64,000 bases of DNA from positions 57,918 to 121,917 of the forward strand of contig JACCVY010000119.1 of assembly GCA_013697915.1 (NCBI GenBank). Reading direction: 5' to 3'. This DNA is from Blastocatellia bacterium (lineage in GTDB: Bacteria; Acidobacteriota; Blastocatellia; Pyrinomonadales; Pyrinomonadaceae). How positions within the stretch are numbered: the first letter of the stretch is position 1; every line of letters starts with the position of its first letter. Shown here in pieces: positions 60,511-64,000 of the stretch. The translations under genes and the position numbers were made by a program. A model generated the notes under the pieces. That model was given only the letters and a program-made list of their open reading frames with translations. It did no database searches and had not been told where the DNA came from.

Positions 60511-61122
60511 ATGACCGAAGAACGGGTTGATTCGGGCAAAAACTGCCCAATTTGTTCCCAGCAGTTACCCTTGTCGGAATTTGGCGTTTGTCGTGCCCGC
60601 AAAGACGGGAGAAACCTTTACTGCAAGAGTTGTATTCGGAAAAAAGTGACTGACAGCAGGCGCGCGTTGAAAGAATACCGGTCGGCGCGTAAGCGCTATG
60701 TCAGTCAACCACTTCTGGATTCCACCGAGGCACACTTGAACGAAGACGCTAACTCTTCAACAATGTTTCCTCGAATATTCAGCAAGCTGTCGCCCATCGA
60801 GCGCGTCAGAGAAGCAATCAAGAAAGGCGCGCGAACGCAAAAAGAAATTCGCAAGGCAGCGAATGTCGGTGACGATGAAGTTGGTGACGCGTTGGCCAAT
60901 CTATTGCTTTGGACTCGAGAAATTCGCACACAACTAATCGGTAACACGCGGATGTATTACCTCAACGAGTCGACGGAAGCGCTGCAAGCTAAAGAAGAAA
61001 CGAGCAATCTGCCGCAGCGAAAGCGAGACGTTCCGAGTTCCTTTAGCGCCCTGCACGGTTTGATGCCGGGAAAAAAGCCGGAAGGGGAAGCTGAAAAAAT
61101 CAGCGGCTGGGTGGCAGCTTAG
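60511..61122 (+). CDS. Zinc-ribbon protein with winged-helix-like middle (203 aa)
   Basis: The N-terminus has a four-Cys zinc site, NCPICSQQLPLSEFG then NLYCKSCIRKK. A basic linker follows. Residues 90-155 (LSPIERVREAIKKGARTQKEIRKAANVGDDEVGDALANLLLWTREIRTQLIGNTRMYYL) read like a winged helix with a beta wing at the end. The C-terminal part is disordered. Two nucleic-acid-type modules suggest a DNA-binding regulator, but no known family comes to mind. It may have a long leader, since the upstream 400 bp are empty. Confidence 0.75.
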   Translation: MTEERVDSGKNCPICSQQLPLSEFGVCRARKDGRNLYCKSCIRKKVTDSRRALKEYRSARKRYVSQPLLDSTEAHLNEDANSSTMFPRIFSKLSPIERVREAIKKGARTQKEIRKAANVGDDEVGDALANLLLWTREIRTQLIGNTRMYYLNESTEALQAKEETSNLPQRKRDVPSSFSALHGLMPGKKPEGEAEKISGWVAA

Positions 61123-61127
61123 TCGCC

Positions 61128-61220
61128 GTGAACTGTGCACCGTAAACAGGGAACGGTGAAGAAATCCAAAGCCGGACCACGATTCACTGTGTACGGGTTA
61201 CTGTTTACGATTCACGGTAA
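61128..61220. repeat. Heptad inverted repeat H7
   Basis: The left arm is GTGAACT-GTGCACC-GTAAACA-GGGAACG-GTGAA and the right arm TTCACTGTGTACGGGTTACTG..GATTCACGGTAA, with 7-bp units. The right arm overlaps the final codons and stop of bcp (61212-61220). Confidence 0.65.
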
Positions 61221-61670
61221 AAAAGCCTCGAGAACTTCGCTGGCGTGATCTTCCGGTTTTACTTTTTCAAAAACCTTCTTGATTCTCCCTTTTTCATCGA
61301 TCAAAAAGGTCATCCGGTTCACACCCATGTAGCTGCGGCCCATGAACTTTTTCTGGCCGTAAACTCCATACGCGTCAGAGATAGCATGGTCGGTGTCGGC
61401 TAAAAGCGTGAAAGGAAGTTTGTATTTGGTGACAAACTTCTTATGCGAGGCCTCACTATCCAATGAGATTCCCAGCACCTTGATCTTCCGCTTCTTGTAT
61501 TCCGCGAATGCGTCGCGAAACGAACAAGCTTCTTTCGTGCAGCCGGGAGTATCATCTTTGGGGTAAAAATAGAGCACAACTTTTTGACCGCGCAGATCTT
61601 TAAGCCGGACGCTTTCACCATTTTCGTCCGTTACAGTAAAGTCAGGGGCCACAGTTCCTTCTTTCAGCAT
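61212..61670 (-). CDS. bcp: Thioredoxin-dependent peroxiredoxin, Bcp/PrxQ
   Basis: Reduces hydrogen peroxide and organic peroxides. ATG 61670 is preferred because GGAG lies seven bases ahead. 152 aa: GTVAPDFTVTDENGESVRLKDLRGQKVVLYFYPKDDTPGCTKEACSFRD holds the peroxidatic Cys in TPGCTKEAC, with the resolving Cys five residues on, the PrxQ pattern. KVLGISLDSEASHKKFVTKYKLPFTLLAD and GRSYMGVNRMTFLIDEKGRI follow. It faces the zinc-finger gene and ends inside heptad repeat H7. Confidence 0.93.
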   Translation of the reverse strand: MLKEGTVAPDFTVTDENGESVRLKDLRGQKVVLYFYPKDDTPGCTKEACSFRDAFAEYKKRKIKVLGISLDSEASHKKFVTKYKLPFTLLADTDHAISDAYGVYGQKKFMGRSYMGVNRMTFLIDEKGRIKKVFEKVKPEDHASEVLEAFLP

Positions 61671-61743
61671 AGTTTTACTCCAGTTCAACGAGATTTAGAT
61701 GGCGAAGGATTCTAGGCTGGGGCGCCTTTCAGGACAAATTGTT

Positions 61744-62217
61744 ATGGCAAAAAAAAGCGCCACCGGTAAAAAAGGTCACTACTGGATGGTTAAGCAGGAG
61801 CCTGAGACTTACTCCTGGGACGATTTCGTCGCCGACGGCGAGACCGATTGGAGCGGCGTCAGAAACTATCAGGCGCGGAACAACCTGCGCCAAATGACGA
61901 CAGGCGAATCCGTCTTGTTTTATCATTCGGGAAAAGACAAAGCTGTCGTCGGCCTGGCGGAAGTAGTAAAACCGGCATATCCCGACCCAACTGCAAATGA
62001 CGAGCAGTGGGTAGCAGTAGATCTAAAGCCAGTTAGAAAACTCAAGAATCCAGTGCCGTTGGCTGCGATTCGCTATGACCAGCGGTTGAGTCAACTGCCG
62101 TTGATTCGACAATCACAACTTTCCGTAATGCCACTGACAAAGGATGAGTTTGACGTGATCGTAGCGCTCGGCGCCGGCAATGCCGCAAAGAAGCGGCGAG
62201 GAGGTAAGAATGTTTAA
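61744..62217 (+). CDS. EVE domain protein
   Basis: ATG 61744 (MAKKSATGKKGHYWMVKQEPETYSWDDF) fits family starts better than 61699. The 157-aa protein is a complete EVE domain: WMVKQEPETYSWDDF, TDWSGVRNYQARNNLRQMTTGESVLFYHSGKDKAVVGLAEVVKPAYPDPT, WVAVDLKPVRKL and LIRQSQLSVMPLTKDEFDVIVALG. EVE domains are related to YTH and PUA and are thought to bind modified bases in DNA or RNA. Its 3' end overlaps the VOC gene by eight bases. Confidence 0.9.
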   Translation: MAKKSATGKKGHYWMVKQEPETYSWDDFVADGETDWSGVRNYQARNNLRQMTTGESVLFYHSGKDKAVVGLAEVVKPAYPDPTANDEQWVAVDLKPVRKLKNPVPLAAIRYDQRLSQLPLIRQSQLSVMPLTKDEFDVIVALGAGNAAKKRRGGKNV

Positions 62218-62605
62218 GCAGATTGATTACACCATGGTCGTAGTTTCTGACATGCAGCGTTCGGTCGAATTCTATCGCGATAAGCTGGGGATTCCTTTGA
62301 AGTTTCGATCGCCCGACTGGACGGAGTTCCAAACTGGAACAACTACGCTTGCCCTTCACGGTGGCGGCATTGCACCGAGCGGGCCACCGGCCGGCGATCC
62401 ATCTAAACAAGCTGGGAGTTGCTCGATTGGCTTCAACGTCGAAGACGTAGATAAAACCTATGAAGAGCTGAAAACCAAAGGAATCAGATTCGTGATGCCG
62501 CCCACCCAGCGCGAAGGCGAAGGAATCAAATTGGCGGTGGCCATTGATCCTGACGGTTTGCCGGTTTCTTTTGCACAAATGATTGCACAGACTGCGGCAA
62601 GTTAG
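62210..62605 (+). CDS. VOC (glyoxalase/bleomycin-resistance) family protein
   Basis: ATG 62210 follows the strong site GGAGGT. The 131-aa product has the beta-alpha-beta-beta-beta pattern twice: QIDYTMVVVSDMQRSVEFYRDKLGIPLKFRSPDWTEFQTG and GFNVEDVDKTYEELKTKGIRFVMPPTQREGEGIKLAVAIDPDGLPVSFAQM. Metal-site candidates are limited: a His or Glu pair is seen in LALHGGG and at the second module, so a true glyoxalase role is unsure. Transcribed with the EVE gene. Confidence 0.85.
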   Translation: MFKQIDYTMVVVSDMQRSVEFYRDKLGIPLKFRSPDWTEFQTGTTTLALHGGGIAPSGPPAGDPSKQAGSCSIGFNVEDVDKTYEELKTKGIRFVMPPTQREGEGIKLAVAIDPDGLPVSFAQMIAQTAAS

Positions 62606-62610
62606 ATTTG

Positions 62611-62694
62611 GTAAAGCAAACTGTTAGTTTGCGTACGGCCGTTGCCACTCAATTGAGCTTTAGCCCTGCGACGCAAACTAACAGTTTGCTTTAC
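62611..62694. repeat. Paired hairpin repeat, family R1, copy D
   Basis: GTAAAGCAAACTGTTAGTTT on the left is mirrored by its complement ending CTTTAC on the right, with 38 bases between the arms. It lies between the convergent VOC and DUF72 genes. Confidence 0.85.
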
Positions 62695-62705
62695 GTCCAA
62701 TATCC

Positions 62706-63605
62706 TCAACTAAAAAGCCTCGGTTCGGTAGAGGTGACCTCATTCTCCGGCACCGCTGAATCAGCGAGGTTTGGGTACTTTTGGAAAAGCGGCGCCGGCG
62801 CCGGCACTAATTTCTCATCGAGCGTCGATTTGATCTCCAGCGCGTTCACTACCGCCTGGCCACGAAAGTGGTTGTTCGTTATCACATAAGCTTCGCGCGT
62901 CTTCTTGGCTACTTCTTTGATCCTTGTTATCCACGGCTCAAGCTCATCAAGCGAATACAGATAGTTGTAACGGTCGTCCCGCGGCGCCTTTTCCCGAAAC
63001 CAATCCTGATAGTTTCTGCCGTGCAGCCTGACATAGCCGATCTGCGAGGTTGTCAGTGCCGCTGGTTTGACCGACTTTGTGAAGAGCGGCTGATCGATGT
63101 TGCAAATTCCTACGCCCGCTTCTTCCAACCATTCGAAAATCTGCGGCGTGTTCCAGGACGAGTGTCTGATCTCCAGCACTAACGGGTAATCCTTAAACCG
63201 ATCGAGCAGCTTAGCCAAATAAACACGATCTTCATCGGTGTTCTTGAATGACCAGGGAAATTGAAGCAGCACGGCGCCAAGTTTTTGGGCGCTCGCCAGT
63301 TGATCAAGTCCTTCGCGCATTGCTTTCTCGTCCGCCTCAGTCGCCTTGCCGCGTTCGTGCGTAAAAACTCGATGAAGTTTCGCGGTAAACAAGAACTGTT
63401 TCGCAGAAGCGACGCGTTGAGCCCAGGATTTCGCCGTGGCGGCAGTGAAAGGTCGATAGAAACTGCTGTTGATTTCAATCGTGTCGAAAAATCTGGCGAG
63501 ATACTCGAGCGGATCAAACTTCGCGCCGGGCTTTTGCGGGTAAACAACGCCTTCCCAGTCTTTGTAAGACCAGCCGGCGGGTCCGATGCGGATTTTGTTC
63601 TCCAT
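62706..63605 (-). CDS. DUF72 family protein
   Basis: ATG 63605 (MENKIRIGPAGWSYKDWEGVVYPQKPG) is the usual DUF72 start, four codons after another ATG. Signatures of the TIM-barrel family: EYLARFFDTIEINSSFYRPFTAATAKSWAQRVASAKQFLFTAKLHRVFTHER, LGAVLLQFPWSFKN, LVLEIRHSSWNTPQIFEWLEEAGVGICNIDQPLF, IGYVRLHGRN and AYVITNNHFRGQAVVNALEI. Related to YecE; function unproven, possibly nucleic-acid related. 299 aa, normal length. Confidence 0.9.
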   Translation of the reverse strand: MENKIRIGPAGWSYKDWEGVVYPQKPGAKFDPLEYLARFFDTIEINSSFYRPFTAATAKSWAQRVASAKQFLFTAKLHRVFTHERGKATEADEKAMREGLDQLASAQKLGAVLLQFPWSFKNTDEDRVYLAKLLDRFKDYPLVLEIRHSSWNTPQIFEWLEEAGVGICNIDQPLFTKSVKPAALTTSQIGYVRLHGRNYQDWFREKAPRDDRYNYLYSLDELEPWITRIKEVAKKTREAYVITNNHFRGQAVVNALEIKSTLDEKLVPAPAPLFQKYPNLADSAVPENEVTSTEPRLFS

Positions 63606-63621
63606 TTGTGCTGTCAAAATC

Positions 63622-63764
63622 AGCCGCGGATTAACGCGGATTTCACAAATCTGAAAAGCATTCGCGCAAGCTGACTGATTTGTAGGTATCTTAGTTCATC
63701 TCGCAACTCGGCTGTGTTATCTGTCTGTCTGATCCGCGTTCATCCGCGTAAATCCGCGGCTAAT
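63622..63764. repeat. Inverted repeat with CGCGGAT units
   Basis: GCCGCGGATTAACGCGGAT near 63623 faces ATCCGCGTTCATCCGCGTA-AATCCGCGGC near 63732. Unit length is about 9-10 bp, so it is not one of the heptads. It lies just upstream of the DUF72 gene. Confidence 0.55.
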
Positions 63765-63794
63765 GTCCTTCCATTTTGCTTTACTTTGTCGCAC

Positions 63795-63850
63795 GTGTTG
63801 TTAGCAAATTAAAATGTCCGGTGTTATTAGCAAGTGAAGTGTCCGATCGG
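63795..63850. mobile_element. Possible IS21-like element end with two terminal direct repeats
   Basis: GTGTTGTTAGCAAATTAAAATGTCC and GTGTTATTAGCAAGTGAAGTGTCC stand one after the other. Multiple terminal repeats with AAAATGTCC are a feature I associate with IS21-type ends. A reading frame on the minus strand starts at the right edge and stops 45 bases away. The rest of any element is outside the window. Confidence 0.4.
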
Positions 63851-63894
63851 TTCATTTCGTCTCCAGCAGTAGTAGCTGTGGGAATGTGGGAAAG

Positions 63895-64000
63895 TCAGGC
63901 GGCTTTTTGGCCTGACTTTGTCAAGCCGCGTTGGGAAGCGACGGTTTTGGTCGCTTTCCGTGGCGGCGTCATTTCCATAGCTGGTTGGCCGTCAGCTGTG
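63895..64000 (-). CDS. C-terminal end of an unidentified CDS (partial)
   Basis: The frame is open from the right edge and ends in TGA at 63895-63897 with the residues MEMTPPRKATKTVASQ then RGLTKSGQKAA. It is rich in Lys, Thr and Ala. It may be the end of a transposase-associated gene, given the possible IS end next to it. Only about 34 codons are visible. Confidence 0.35.
   Translation of the reverse strand, partial: TADGQPAMEMTPPRKATKTVASQRGLTKSGQKAA

Noticed and set aside
1..64000. Search by eye for tRNA, rRNA, tmRNA and CRISPR arrays.
   Set aside because: No T-loop GGTTCGAAT-type text with a cloverleaf and no regularly spaced repeat array was found; short or unusual RNAs could still be missed.

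Overview
The window looks like a chromosome segment of an acidobacterium, most plausibly class Blastocatellia (Pyrinomonadales-like). This rests on gene content: an Acidobacterial-type VWFA protein, two membrane or cytosolic Ser/Thr kinases with TPR tails, a subtilase with GIVMTGADG repeats, an M28-PDZ peptidase, an S9 peptidase, DUF309, DUF1684 and DUF3052 proteins, and intergenic DNA full of paired hairpin repeats. No rRNA or tRNA, CRISPR array or prophage was seen. The only sign of a mobile element is a possible IS21-like end at the extreme right.

Layout. 1-5.5 kb: end of a TolB-like protein, M28 peptidase, RRM RNA-binding protein, isocitrate dehydrogenase with a C-terminal extension, a 58-aa acidic protein and purE. 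5.6-9.7 kb: a Ser/Thr kinase-TPR gene followed by two tandem small paralogues of unknown function. 9.7-14.8 kb (minus strand): amidohydrolase, a permease/binding-protein fusion with its ATPase, and egtD, suggesting a betaine, hercynine or ergothioneine module. 15-21.8 kb: a lipoprotein gene broken by TAG, VWFA protein, xseA, xseB, ispA, a DUF1684 lipoprotein and a LuxR-type remnant. 21.8-25.1 kb: a phosphatase and a kinase gene overlapping by ATGA. 26.2-29.6 kb: a cysteine-biosynthesis operon (cysM, mec, and a carrier-E1-rhodanese fusion) behind a consensus promoter, a 34-codon leader peptide with ten Cys codons, and a terminator hairpin. I read this as a cysteine attenuator; it is the most interesting item here. 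29.6-38.5 kb: S9 peptidase, glutaredoxin-like protein, 2Fe-2S protein, an Arg/Asp-repeat secreted protein, a second rhodanese, an unknown HFDTDG protein, a TrxR-like flavoprotein, DUF309, DUF4149 and GrdB-like proteins. 38.6-50.5 kb: SMP-30-like protein, a frameshifted ketosynthase, a 1476-aa hybrid histidine kinase and two MalT-like STAND genes, the larger with a BTAD output domain. 50.7-64 kb: repeat-bearing SLH subtilase, PilZ, two methyltransferases, msrPQ, a DASS transporter, DUF3052, a zinc-finger protein, Bcp, EVE, VOC and DUF72 proteins.

Repeats. Many gene borders carry either (a) paired hairpin elements, at least seven sequence families of which several recur in the window, or (b) short tandem repeats with a strict 7-bp period, usually arranged as inverted arms. 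The heptads differ in sequence between loci but share period and layout. Both types sit at gene ends and between operon members. Several can fold as terminators.

Functional themes are thiol and sulfur chemistry (cysteine synthesis, EgtD, MsrPQ, Bcp, glutaredoxin, rhodaneses), phospho-signalling (two kinases, one phosphatase, one hybrid sensor) and secreted peptidases. Names come from motifs read by eye; no database search was run.
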